Below, piece by piece: positions 26,956 to 34,080 of a stretch of DNA of 64,000 nucleotides; positions within the stretch are counted from its first letter, which is position 1; every line of letters starts with the position of its first letter. The DNA comes from Rhizobium sp. Root1334 (GTDB lineage Bacteria > Pseudomonadota > Alphaproteobacteria > Rhizobiales > Rhizobiaceae). The stretch lies in assembly GCF_001426665.1 (NCBI RefSeq), contig NZ_LMEY01000023.1, positions 125,687-189,686 on the forward strand, given 5' to 3'. The position numbers and the translations under genes were made by a program. Below the pieces are notes generated by a model. It was not told where the DNA came from, made no database searches, and was given only the letters and a program-made list of their open reading frames with translations.

Positions 26956-27390
26956 ATGAAAACACAATCGTCCATCACCGTCTGCAACTGTTTCGCCATT
27001 CGCCAGGCTGCCCGTTTCGTGTCGCAGCTTTATGAGCGGCATTATGCACGGGCAGGGATCACGGCGGCACAATTCTCTTTGCTGGTCTACATCGCCGAAG
27101 CGGGAAAGGCCGGAATGGCAGAGATGGCCGAAGCGATGGTGATGGATCGCACAACATTGGTGCGCGCCCTGAAGCCGCTGGAACGCGACGGTTATGTCAC
27201 CAGCGAACCGGAAGGCAAAGGATCGCGCAAGCTCTTGCTGGCGCTCTCAGCCAGCGGGCAGCAGAAGCTGTCGGAAGGCGTCGAATGCTGGCATGCCGCG
27301 CAGGCGGAGTATGTGGAATTGGTCGGAGCCGAGCGCGCTAACAATCTGCGGGAGATGCTTCTCGCCATCCCGTCCGGAAAGGCCGCCTGA
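26956..27390 (+). CDS. MarR family transcriptional regulator
   Basis: A 144-residue dimeric winged-helix regulator. It has AAQFSLLVYIAEAG, the recognition-helix region AEAMVMDRTTLVRALKPLER and the wing DGYVTSEPEGKGSRKLLLAL. Cys 8 and Cys 10 near the N-terminus (SSITVCNCFAIRQAARF) could act as a redox switch as in OhrR/DUF24-like sensors, but this is inference. The ATG at 26956 has no Shine-Dalgarno site and lies 8 bases after the TATACG -10 box, so the mRNA may be leaderless. It likely represses itself and the downstream SDR gene through identical palindromic operators. Confidence 0.88.
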   Translation: MKTQSSITVCNCFAIRQAARFVSQLYERHYARAGITAAQFSLLVYIAEAGKAGMAEMAEAMVMDRTTLVRALKPLERDGYVTSEPEGKGSRKLLLALSASGQQKLSEGVECWHAAQAEYVELVGAERANNLREMLLAIPSGKAA

Positions 27391-27396
27391 TAACCC

Positions 27397-27422
27397 AAAG
27401 CCGGGCTTTCTCCGGCTTTTTT
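27397..27422 (+). terminator. Terminator of the marR gene
   Basis: 8-bp stem AAAGCCGG / CCGGCTTT with a T-run to 27422, just before the second operator. marR and the SDR gene are therefore separate transcripts. Confidence 0.85.
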
Positions 27423-27435
27423 AGTAAGCAATATA

Positions 27436-27447
27436 GTGCATATGCAC
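27436..27447. promoter_or_regulatory. MarR-type operator, site 2 (SDR gene promoter)
   Basis: Second copy of GTGCATATGCAC, embedded in the same flanks as site 1 (A before, ATAT after), 16 bases before the SDR start codon and next to a TATAGT hexamer. Confidence 0.7.
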
Positions 27448-27462
27448 ATATCAAAGGAAGAA

Positions 27463-28209
27463 ATGATGCCTCAGAAAATCGAAAATGCCGTCGCTCTCGT
27501 CACCGGTGCCAATCGTGGTATCGGCCGCGAATTCGTTGCCGAACTGCTGCGCCGCGGAGCCAGAAAAATCTATCTCGGCGCCCGCGATCCGGCTTCGCTT
27601 GCGGATCTCGTTGCACTTGATCCCGCGCGTCTCGTACCGCTGAAACTGGATGTGACCAACCCTGCCGATGTGGCTGAAGCCGCCAAGGCGGCGTCCGATG
27701 TGACCTTGCTGATCAACAATGCCGGCTTTGCCGGCGGGCAGGGGGTTATTTCTGCGCCGGATATTTCGATCGCCCGGCAGGAAATGGACGTGAACTATTT
27801 CGGCGTGCTGTCTCTGTCGAAGGCTTTTGCGCCCATCCTTGCTAAGGTTTCTCAAAGCAGCATCGTGAACGTCCTGTCCTTTCTGTCTCTGGTGACGCTG
27901 CCATCGGCCGGCACCTATTCGGCATCGAAGGCCGCAGGTCTTGCGGCCAGCCGCTCGATCCGGGCGGAGCTGCTTGGCCAGGGAACGCAAGTTGTCGTCA
28001 CCATGCCGGTGCAGGTTGATACCGATATGGGCCGCAGTTTGCCGGAGCCCCGCCTGAAGCCGTTGGATGTCGTCAGCGAAACGCTCGATGCGGTCGAGGC
28101 TGGCATCGAGGAGGTTTTCCCGGGCGAACTGACCCGTTCGGTTGCGGCAGCGTTTGCGGCTGATCCGAAGGGCGTGCAGGCGCATATGTCCACCCGGCTT
28201 CCGGCATAA
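27463..28209 (+). CDS. Short-chain dehydrogenase/reductase
   Basis: A 248-residue classical SDR. The cofactor motif TGANRGIG is near residue 15, NNAG near 85, and the catalytic Ser-Tyr-x3-Lys set lies in SFLSLVTLPSAGTYSASKAAG. The residues after the second beta-strand (GARDPASL) include an Arg that would favour NADPH. It reduces or oxidises an unknown carbonyl/alcohol. Start at 27463 or 27466 (tandem ATG after AAAGGA). Its promoter carries the same palindrome as marR, so it is the likely target of that regulator and perhaps detoxifies its ligand. Confidence 0.88.
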   Translation: MMPQKIENAVALVTGANRGIGREFVAELLRRGARKIYLGARDPASLADLVALDPARLVPLKLDVTNPADVAEAAKAASDVTLLINNAGFAGGQGVISAPDISIARQEMDVNYFGVLSLSKAFAPILAKVSQSSIVNVLSFLSLVTLPSAGTYSASKAAGLAASRSIRAELLGQGTQVVVTMPVQVDTDMGRSLPEPRLKPLDVVSETLDAVEAGIEEVFPGELTRSVAAAFAADPKGVQAHMSTRLPA

Positions 28210-28262
28210 GATGCAGAAGGGCGCGGCGGAAATCGCATCTCCATTTTTCCGCCGACGCCCGC

Positions 28263-28291
28263 TTGCACAATCCTTTGTCTCACGCTAACAA
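28263..28291 (+). promoter_or_regulatory. Promoter of the trp leader
   Basis: TTGCAC, exactly 17 bases, TAACAA. The -10 box ends seven bases before the trpL ATG, so transcription should begin at or next to the A of the ATG, giving a leaderless trpL, as reported for Sinorhizobium meliloti. Confidence 0.6.
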
Positions 28292-28298
28292 TTCCGCC

Positions 28299-28343
28299 AT
28301 GACAAACGCACGCAACATTGCAATCTGGTGGTGGGCTCGCTGA
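28299..28343 (+). CDS. trpL: trp operon leader peptide
   Basis: A 14-codon frame, MTNARNIAIWWWAR, with three consecutive Trp codons, too short for usual gene calling. Ribosome stalling at the UGG codons when charged tRNA-Trp is scarce controls formation of the downstream terminator and hence trpE(G) expression. It is almost the same as the S. meliloti leader peptide (peTrpL), where the terminated leader RNA and the peptide also act in trans. No ribosome site precedes the ATG; leaderless translation is expected from the promoter position. Confidence 0.92.
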   Translation: MTNARNIAIWWWAR

Positions 28344-28378
28344 AGCGGCCTTGACCAGTCATGCGTGATTGAGACGAC

Positions 28379-28410
28379 AAGCCGCCCGGAAGTTTCGAGG
28401 CGGCTTTTTT
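28379..28410 (+). terminator. trp attenuator terminator
   Basis: Stem AAGCCGCC / GGCGGCTT and a run of T to 28410, 36 bases beyond trpL. The segment AGCGGCC near the trpL stop can take part in an alternative antiterminator. Premature termination here would release a leader sRNA of about 110 nucleotides. Confidence 0.88.
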
Positions 28411-28452
28411 GTATTCGGGCCGCAGGAATGACGGGCCTGAACGGAGCGACAG

Positions 28453-30642
28453 ATGGCGACGACTATTCTTGCAGACGGTGCGGAAGCCTATACCACCAAG
28501 GGCGGCATTTCCGTCACCCGAAGGCGGCGCGAGGCCCCTTATGGCGAAGCGATTTCCAGCTATGTCGACAGGCTCGACGAACGCCGGGGCGCGGTCTTTT
28601 CCTCCAACTACGAATATCCGGGCCGCTACACCCGTTGGGACACGGCGATCATCGATCCGCCGCTTGCCATTTCCTCGTTCGGCCGCGCCCTGTGGATCGA
28701 AGCCTATAACGAGCGCGGCGAAGCGCTGTTGGCGATGGTCTCAAAGCATCTTGCCGATGTCGCCGATATCACGCTCGGTTCTGCCACGGCTCGCCGTCTT
28801 GATCTCACGGTCAACATGCCGGACCGGGTGTTCACCGAGGAAGAGCGCTCGAAGATGCCGACGGTGTTTACCGTTCTGCGCGCGGTCACCAACCTGTTCT
28901 TTTCGCAGGAAGATGCCAATCTCGGCCTCTATGGTGCCTTTGGCTACGATCTGGCTTTTCAGTTCGATGCGATCGAACTGAAGCTGAAGCGTCCTGACGA
29001 CCAGCGCGACATGGTGTTGTTCCTGCCGGATGAAATCCTCGTCGTCGATCACTATTCGGCCAAGGCCTGGATCGACCGCTATGATTTCGCCAAGGACGGC
29101 GAAACGACCGAAGGCAAGGCGGGCGATATTGCGCCGGAACCGTTCCAGACCGTCGACAGCATCCCGCCGCATGGCGATCATCGTCCTGGGGAATATGCCG
29201 AACTCGTCACCAAGGCCAAGGAAAGCTTCCGCCGCGGCGATCTGTTCGAGGTGGTTCCGGGCCAGAAATTCTACGAACGCTGTGAAAGCAAGCCATCGGA
29301 AATTTCCAACCGGCTGAAGGCGATCAATCCGTCGCCCTATTCCTTCTTCATCAATCTCGGCAATCAGGAATATCTGGTTGGCGCTTCACCGGAAATGTTC
29401 GTGCGCGTCTCCGGTCGCCGCATCGAAACCTGCCCGATTTCCGGCACGATCAAGCGCGGCGACGATCCGATCGCCGATAGCGAGCAGATCCTCAAGCTTT
29501 TGAACTCCAAGAAGGACGAATCCGAGCTGACCATGTGCTCGGATGTCGACCGCAACGACAAGAGTCGCGTCTGCGAACCGGGTTCCGTCAAGGTCATCGG
29601 CCGCCGCCAGATCGAGATGTATTCGCGTCTGATCCATACAGTTGACCACATCGAGGGGCGCCTGCGTGATGACATGGACGCCTTTGACGGCTTCCTGTCG
29701 CATGCGTGGGCCGTCACCGTCACCGGTGCGCCGAAACTGTGGGCCATGCGCTTCATCGAAAGCCATGAAAAGAGCGCCCGGCTCTGGTATGGTGGTGCCA
29801 TCGGTATGGTCGGCTTCAACGGTGACATGAATACCGGTCTGACCCTGCGCACGATCCGCATCAAGGACGGCATTGCCGAGGTGCGCGCCGGTGCGACGCT
29901 GCTCAATGACAGCAACCCGGAAGAAGAAGAAGCCGAAACCGAACTGAAGGCATCCGCCATGATCGCAGCGATCCGCGACGCAAAATCCGCCAACAGCCGC
30001 GGCGCTCGCCGCGATGTCGCTCCGGTTGGCACCGGCGTCAAGATTCTGCTCGTCGATCACGAGGACAGCTTCGTTCATACGCTGGCCAACTATTTCCGCC
30101 AGACGGGCGCGACGGTGACGACGGTACGTTCGCCGGTCTCAGACGAGATTTTCGGCCGGGTCAAGCCTGACCTCGTCGTCCTGTCGCCGGGACCCGGTAC
30201 GCCAAAGGATTTCGATTGCAAGGCGACGATCAAGAAGGCGCGTGCCCATGATCTGCCGATCTTCGGCGTCTGCCTCGGGTTGCAGGCACTGGCCGAAGCC
30301 TATGGCGGCGATCTGCGCCAGCTTGCCGTGCCGATGCACGGCAAGCCCTCGCGCATCCGCGTGCTGGAGCCCGGCATCGTCTTTTCCGGTCTTGGCAAGG
30401 AAGTCACCGTGGGCCGCTATCATTCGATCTTCGCCGACCCCTCGACCTTGCCACGGGATTTCATGATCACGGCCGAGAGCGACGACGGCACGATCATGGG
30501 CATCGAACATACCAAGGAACCGATTGCCGCCGTGCAGTTCCACCCGGAATCGATCATGACGCTGGGTGGCGATGCCGGCATGCGGATGATCGAGAACGTG
30601 GTGGCGCATCTGGCCAAGCGAGCGAAGATCAAGGCCGCATAA
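28453..30642 (+). CDS. trpE(G): Anthranilate synthase, fused TrpE-TrpG
   Basis: This 729-residue bifunctional enzyme makes anthranilate from chorismate and glutamine, the first committed step of tryptophan synthesis. The chorismate-binding TrpE part spans about 1-510 ([42 protein letters not shown]). The glutamine amidotransferase part begins at about 530 ([14 protein letters not shown]) with nucleophile Cys 607 in FGVCLGLQ and His 697/Glu 699 in QFHPES. The fusion is characteristic of rhizobia and relatives. It is controlled by the trpL attenuator upstream; the start has ACGGAGCG before it. Confidence 0.97.
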   Translation: MATTILADGAEAYTTKGGISVTRRRREAPYGEAISSYVDRLDERRGAVFSSNYEYPGRYTRWDTAIIDPPLAISSFGRALWIEAYNERGEALLAMVSKHLADVADITLGSATARRLDLTVNMPDRVFTEEERSKMPTVFTVLRAVTNLFFSQEDANLGLYGAFGYDLAFQFDAIELKLKRPDDQRDMVLFLPDEILVVDHYSAKAWIDRYDFAKDGETTEGKAGDIAPEPFQTVDSIPPHGDHRPGEYAELVTKAKESFRRGDLFEVVPGQKFYERCESKPSEISNRLKAINPSPYSFFINLGNQEYLVGASPEMFVRVSGRRIETCPISGTIKRGDDPIADSEQILKLLNSKKDESELTMCSDVDRNDKSRVCEPGSVKVIGRRQIEMYSRLIHTVDHIEGRLRDDMDAFDGFLSHAWAVTVTGAPKLWAMRFIESHEKSARLWYGGAIGMVGFNGDMNTGLTLRTIRIKDGIAEVRAGATLLNDSNPEEEEAETELKASAMIAAIRDAKSANSRGARRDVAPVGTGVKILLVDHEDSFVHTLANYFRQTGATVTTVRSPVSDEIFGRVKPDLVVLSPGPGTPKDFDCKATIKKARAHDLPIFGVCLGLQALAEAYGGDLRQLAVPMHGKPSRIRVLEPGIVFSGLGKEVTVGRYHSIFADPSTLPRDFMITAESDDGTIMGIEHTKEPIAAVQFHPESIMTLGGDAGMRMIENVVAHLAKRAKIKAA

Positions 30643-30684
30643 GAGGCGTTTCGTCAGTTTAGACGGAAATTCCGGGCCCGACCC

Positions 30685-30712
30685 GCTACGGACGCTTTGA
30701 CAAAGCCGTAGC
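30685..30712. other. Hairpin downstream of trpE(G)
   Basis: Outer stem GCTACGG / CCGTAGC around a small CTTTG-A-CAAAG stem. It lies between trpE(G) and the CDF gene and has no T-run. Role unknown: RNA processing, an sRNA, or a regulator site. Confidence 0.35.
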
Positions 30713-30733
30713 CTTGATCCATATGCAGACTAT

Positions 30734-30774
30734 CCAAAACCGCTGAAGCGCTCCTCGCGCTCCGGCGGTTTTGG
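30734..30774 (+). terminator. Terminator after trpE(G)
   Basis: Long hairpin CCAAAACCGC(T)G...C(C)GGCGGTTTTGG, with the right arm containing TTTT. It separates trpE(G) from the CDF-queF pair. Confidence 0.65.
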
Positions 30775-30826
30775 CGTTCTAGGACCCTGATTTCTGCAAT
30801 TCATTCGCATATGCAAGGAGATGATG

Positions 30827-31747
30827 ATGGTAGGGCAAAAGACAATAACGGTGCAGCGCCTCGCCTTCTGGAGCATCCCGATCTCCATTGCCGTACTGGG
30901 GCTGAAGATGCTCGCTTGGTGGTTTACCGGTTCGGTGGCGCTGCTTTCCGATGGACTGGAATCGATCGTCAACGTCGTTGCCGCCATCGTTGCTTTCGCG
31001 GTGATTGGCTATGCGGCCAAGCCTGCGGATGCCAGCCATCCTTTCGGTCATCACAAGGCGGAGTATTTTTCAGCGGTTATCGAGGGGGTGTTGATCGTCG
31101 TTGCAGCCCTTCTGATCGTCTCCGAAGCCCTGCCGGCAATCTGGGCGCCGAAGCTGCCGGATGCACCGGCGCTCGGCCTTGCGATCAACCTGTTGGCGGG
31201 CATTGTCAATGCCATCTGGGCGTATGTGCTGATCCGTGCGGGGCGCGCTTATCGTTCTCCCGCGCTATCCGCGGATGGCCATCATATTCTCTCCGATGTG
31301 GTCACCTCGATCGGCGTATTGGTCGGTCTTGTGCTGGCCATTCTCACCGGTTATGCGGTGCTTGACCCGCTGCTTGCGGTGATCGTCGCCTGCAACATTC
31401 TCTATCAGGGTTGGAAGGTGATCGCCCGTTCGATCAACGGGTTGATGGACAAGGCCGTTCCTGTGGAGGAAGAAGAGGCGATCAAGAAGGCGATTGCCGC
31501 AAATGCAACGGGTTCGCTTGGCGTACACGACCTGAAGACCCGTGAAGCAGGGGCTGTGATCTTCGTCGATTTCCACATGGTGGTTCCGGCGGCCATGCCG
31601 GTGGGCGAGGCCCATGACATCTGCGACCGCCTTGAAGATGCCATCCGTGTGGTTCACGCCGGAGCCAAGATTGCCATCCACGTCGAGCCAGAGGGCGAAA
31701 AGGCCCATGGCATTCGCGTCAAAGTTATTGAAGGATTGAGATCATGA
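30827..31747 (+). CDS. Cation diffusion facilitator (CDF) metal exporter
   Basis: A 306-residue inner-membrane antiporter that expels divalent metal ions (Mn, Fe, Zn or Co). Six membrane segments are evident in residues 10-205. Metal-site motifs: LLSDGLES in helix 2 (Ser-x3-Asp type rather than His-x3-Asp) and [10 protein letters not shown] in helix 5, plus [11 protein letters not shown] between them. The cytosolic C-terminal domain (about 210-300) holds HIS/ASP regulatory residues ([18 protein letters not shown]). Three tandem ATGs exist; the third (30827) is six bases from AAGGAG. The non-standard first site suggests Mn/Fe rather than Zn, an inference. It is coupled to queF by ATGA. Confidence 0.87.
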   Translation: MVGQKTITVQRLAFWSIPISIAVLGLKMLAWWFTGSVALLSDGLESIVNVVAAIVAFAVIGYAAKPADASHPFGHHKAEYFSAVIEGVLIVVAALLIVSEALPAIWAPKLPDAPALGLAINLLAGIVNAIWAYVLIRAGRAYRSPALSADGHHILSDVVTSIGVLVGLVLAILTGYAVLDPLLAVIVACNILYQGWKVIARSINGLMDKAVPVEEEEAIKKAIAANATGSLGVHDLKTREAGAVIFVDFHMVVPAAMPVGEAHDICDRLEDAIRVVHAGAKIAIHVEPEGEKAHGIRVKVIEGLRS

Positions 31748-32208
31748 CAAAAACAGACGTCTCCGGTCTGTCACAACTCGGGCAGAACGTGGCTTCGCCG
31801 CAAAACCCGGAAGAGGCCGTGCTTGAACGCGTGCCAACCAGCCATGCCGGCACGGATTTCGTCGTGCGCTTCACGGCGCCGGAATTTACCTCGCTTTGCC
31901 CGATGACCGGCCAGCCGGATTTCGCCCATATCGTCATCGACTATGTGCCGGATGGATGGCTGGTCGAATCGAAATCGCTGAAACTCTATCTGCATTCGTT
32001 CCGCAATCATGGTGCGTTCCATGAGGACTGCACGCTCGATATCGCCAAGCGGCTGGTCGATCTGCTGGCGCCGAAATGGCTGCGGATCGGTGCCTACTGG
32101 TATCCGCGCGGCGGTATCCCGATCGATGTCTTCTGGCAGACGGGTGCGCCGCCGGAAGGTCTGTGGCTGCCGGATCAGGGCGTTCAGCCCTATCGCGGCC
32201 GCGGCTGA
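31744..32208 (+). CDS. queF: NADPH-dependent 7-cyano-7-deazaguanine reductase
   Basis: A 154-residue unimodular QueF that reduces preQ0 to preQ1, a step in queuosine tRNA modification. The catalytic Cys 52 sits in [10 protein letters not shown], Asp 59 follows, and the family NADPH motif ESKSLK is at 75-80; FHEDC (92-96) supplies the His/Glu pair. The ATG overlaps the CDF stop (ATGA), so it is co-transcribed with the metal exporter, although no functional link is obvious. A bidirectional terminator follows. Confidence 0.96.
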   Translation: MTKTDVSGLSQLGQNVASPQNPEEAVLERVPTSHAGTDFVVRFTAPEFTSLCPMTGQPDFAHIVIDYVPDGWLVESKSLKLYLHSFRNHGAFHEDCTLDIAKRLVDLLAPKWLRIGAYWYPRGGIPIDVFWQTGAPPEGLWLPDQGVQPYRGRG

Positions 32209-32247
32209 AACGAAAAACGGCGGGCTTTTGGCCCGCCGTTTTTCGTT
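32209..32247. terminator. Bidirectional terminator between queF and hupE
   Basis: A perfect 17-bp stem AACGAAAAACGGCGGGC / GCCCGCCGTTTTTCGTT with a five-base loop; the A5 and T5 tracts serve both convergent genes. Confidence 0.93.
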
Positions 32248-32260
32248 GATGCGATGAGGA

Positions 32261-32839
32261 TCAGCTAACGATCAGTGCCAGTCCGGCAAAGGCGGTGACG
32301 CCGCCGAGAATCCGTGAAATGATCCGGCCGGACGACAGGCGGCCGATGCCGAGGCCAAGACCGATGCCGGCGACATGCAGCAGTGCTGTTGCAATGATAA
32401 AGCCGGCGCTGAAGGGCAGGGCGCCGGCCGCACCCAGTTCGCCGCCATGGGCATAGCCGTGGAACAGCGCGAAGACGCCGACGACGGCAGCGCTTGCAAC
32501 GGTTTCCATGCGCACAGCCATGGCGACCAGAAGGCCAAGCGCGACGACGGAGGCGAGAATGGCGGGCTCGACGAAGGGCAGGTGGACACCGGCCATCGCC
32601 AATGCAAAGCCGAAGGCCATGGTGCCGACGAAGGCGGAAGGCACCACCCAAAAAGCGCGTCCACCGATTTGAGCGGCCCAGAGGCCGACGGCGATCATCA
32701 CCAGGATATGGTCAATACCGGATAGCGGATGGGTAAAGCCCGCCAGCAGTGATCCGTGTTCAGCTGGATCGAGATGGGCGAAGGCTGGCACGGTCGAGGC
32801 GGCAAAGCCTGCTGCGGCCAGAAGAAGGCGTTTTTTCAT
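32261..32839 (-). CDS. hupE: HupE/UreJ family membrane protein (probable Ni/Co permease)
   Basis: A 192-residue membrane protein with a signal-like N-terminus (cleavage after AFA, mature start HLDPAEHGS) and about six hydrophobic segments. The family motif HPLSGIDHILVMIAVGLWA contains the His and Asp thought to bind Ni2+, and the second His motif FALFHGYAHGGELG is intact. HupE/UreJ proteins import nickel for hydrogenase or urease, or cobalt for B12. No hydrogenase or urease gene is near, so it may serve cobalt or nickel supply generally. Start at 32839 follows AGGGGGA. Confidence 0.87.
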   Translation of the reverse strand: MKKRLLLAAAGFAASTVPAFAHLDPAEHGSLLAGFTHPLSGIDHILVMIAVGLWAAQIGGRAFWVVPSAFVGTMAFGFALAMAGVHLPFVEPAILASVVALGLLVAMAVRMETVASAAVVGVFALFHGYAHGGELGAAGALPFSAGFIIATALLHVAGIGLGLGIGRLSSGRIISRILGGVTAFAGLALIVS

Positions 32840-33087
32840 TGGTGTCCCCCTGAAGGGCGAAGATGTGGGAGACACCCCGCCGGATGTAAATTCTTGTCCT
32901 GCGCATCTTATGGGGCGGCGGGTCGCTGTCTATACGGCAATTGCCTTAGGTGGCGTCTTTACCATAGCCGCAGGGTGTTGCGGATTGGGCTTTCATCCGT
33001 ATCCGCTTTTGTTGCATTGTTTTCGCAGTCGAGTCGCCTTATCTGACAGCGGCAGAACATTTGAATTTATTTCGCGGGAGAGTTCGC

Positions 33088-33672
33088 ATGATGAACGAAG
33101 AAGACGACGACAAGACAAAGGAATTGTCATTGGGCAAAGAGACTGAGGCGAATCTTTTCAAGTCGCGCTCGATCTTCATCTACGGCCCGATCAATCAGGA
33201 ACTGGCACAGAAGGTCTGCTCGCAGCTCGTGGCTCTTGCCGCCGCCAGCGATGACGATATCCGCATCTTCGTCAGCTCCCCGGGCGGCCATGTCGAATCC
33301 GGCGATTCGATCCACGACATGATCAAGTTCATCAAGCCGAAGGTCTGGATGATCGGAACCGGCTGGGTCGCTTCCGCCGGCGCACTGATCTACGTCTCGG
33401 CTCCGAAGGAACGGCGCATTTGCCTGCCAAACACCCGCTTCCTGCTTCATCAACCCTCCGGTGGCACGCGCGGCATGGCGTCCGACATCGAAATCCAGGC
33501 CCGCGAAATCATCAAGATGAACGAGCGCCTGAACAAGATCTTCTCCGAGGCAACCGGCCAGCCGGTCGAAAAGATCGCCAAGGACACGGACCGTGACTAC
33601 TGGCTCTCCGCCGAAGAAGCCAAGGCCTACGGCCTCGTTTCGCGCATCGTATCGTCGCAGGCCGATATCTGA
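33088..33672 (+). CDS. clpP: ClpP-family serine protease subunit (paralogue)
   Basis: A 194-residue ClpP protease. The catalytic Ser 96 ([11 protein letters not shown]), His 121 (LLHQPSGG) and Asp 170 ([13 protein letters not shown]) are all present. The acidic, basic-free start [12 protein letters not shown] differs from the standard processed ClpP propeptide, and the nucleophile loop reads VASAGA instead of the usual AASMGA. No clpX neighbours it, so it is probably one of the extra ClpP paralogues typical of rhizobia, forming or joining mixed ClpP rings with ClpA or ClpX. Start at 33088 follows GGGAGAG. Confidence 0.88.
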   Translation: MMNEEDDDKTKELSLGKETEANLFKSRSIFIYGPINQELAQKVCSQLVALAAASDDDIRIFVSSPGGHVESGDSIHDMIKFIKPKVWMIGTGWVASAGALIYVSAPKERRICLPNTRFLLHQPSGGTRGMASDIEIQAREIIKMNERLNKIFSEATGQPVEKIAKDTDRDYWLSAEEAKAYGLVSRIVSSQADI

Positions 33673-33696
33673 GGCTTGCTGATCGCTGAAATATCG

Positions 33697-33730
33697 AAAC
33701 CCTGCTGGTTCGCCCGGTGGGGTTTTTTTT
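33697..33730 (+). terminator. Terminator after the clpP paralogue
   Basis: AAACCC pairs with GGGGTTT around an imperfect CTGG/CCGG inner stem, followed by eight T residues. Confidence 0.8.
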
Positions 33731-33757
33731 ATTGCCAGGGCGTGGCGGGATCGGCGC

Positions 33758-33786
33758 TTGCCCTTGCGCACTTCTCTCGCTATACA
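33758..33786 (+). promoter_or_regulatory. Probable promoter of the leuA leader
   Basis: TTGCCC, exactly 17 bases, TATACA. The -10 box ends six bases before an ATG at 33793, as in the trpL arrangement, so a leaderless transcript is possible. Confidence 0.55.
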
Positions 33787-33792
33787 AGCCTC

Positions 33793-33918
33793 ATGTTGAA
33801 GACAGGCGCCATCATCGTCGAACAGGTTTCCCGCGGGCACGTTGCCATCGTGGAACGTTCGCGCGCCTTTACCTCGCTTCTTCTTCTCGGCCTTACACGC
33901 GGTTGCCGGGTTCTTTGA
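33793..33918 (+). CDS. Putative leucine leader peptide before leuA
   Basis: A 41-codon frame from ATG at 33793 (or 22 codons from GTG at 33850) contains the codon run CTT CTT CTT CTC GGC CTT and ends GTT CTT TGA. Five Leu codons within six, plus a terminal Leu, strongly suggest a stalling peptide for leucine attenuation of leuA. The stop codon lies at the base of a strong hairpin (33918-33960). The 41-codon length is unusual for a leader. This 408-base stretch between clpP and leuA holds no other supported gene. Confidence 0.55.
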   Translation: MLKTGAIIVEQVSRGHVAIVERSRAFTSLLLLGLTRGCRVL

Positions 33919-33960
33919 AGGAGCGCCCGGTGGCCGAAAGCCCACCGGCCCCAGCTCCTT
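33918..33960 (+). promoter_or_regulatory. Candidate leuA attenuator hairpin
   Basis: Outer stem AAGGAGC / GCTCCTT and inner stem CCGGTGG / CCACCGG directly after the leader stop codon, followed by GCCTTTCC. It lacks a clean T-run, so it may be an attenuator, an antiterminator or a Rho-related element. Confidence 0.5.
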
Positions 33961-34080
33961 GCCTTTCCTGAAATCCAGATACGAAAAGAACCCGAGAGCC
34001 AGCATTTTGCCGTCGCAATGCGACCGTCGATCGGTTATTGCATGCGGGCTATGCGCCTCACAGAGTGAAGAGAAGCCGCA

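Noticed and set aside
30803..30820. A third MarR operator (CGCATATGC) before the CDF gene
   Set aside because: Only the inner eight bases match; the outer GTG/CAC arms are missing.
32840..33087. A cobalamin riboswitch upstream of hupE
   Set aside because: HupE genes can be B12-controlled, but I could not find the conserved B12-box core in this region on the minus strand.
32865..33146. A 93-codon plus-strand frame between hupE and clpP
   Set aside because: No ribosome site, overlaps the clpP start in another frame, and no recognisable domain.
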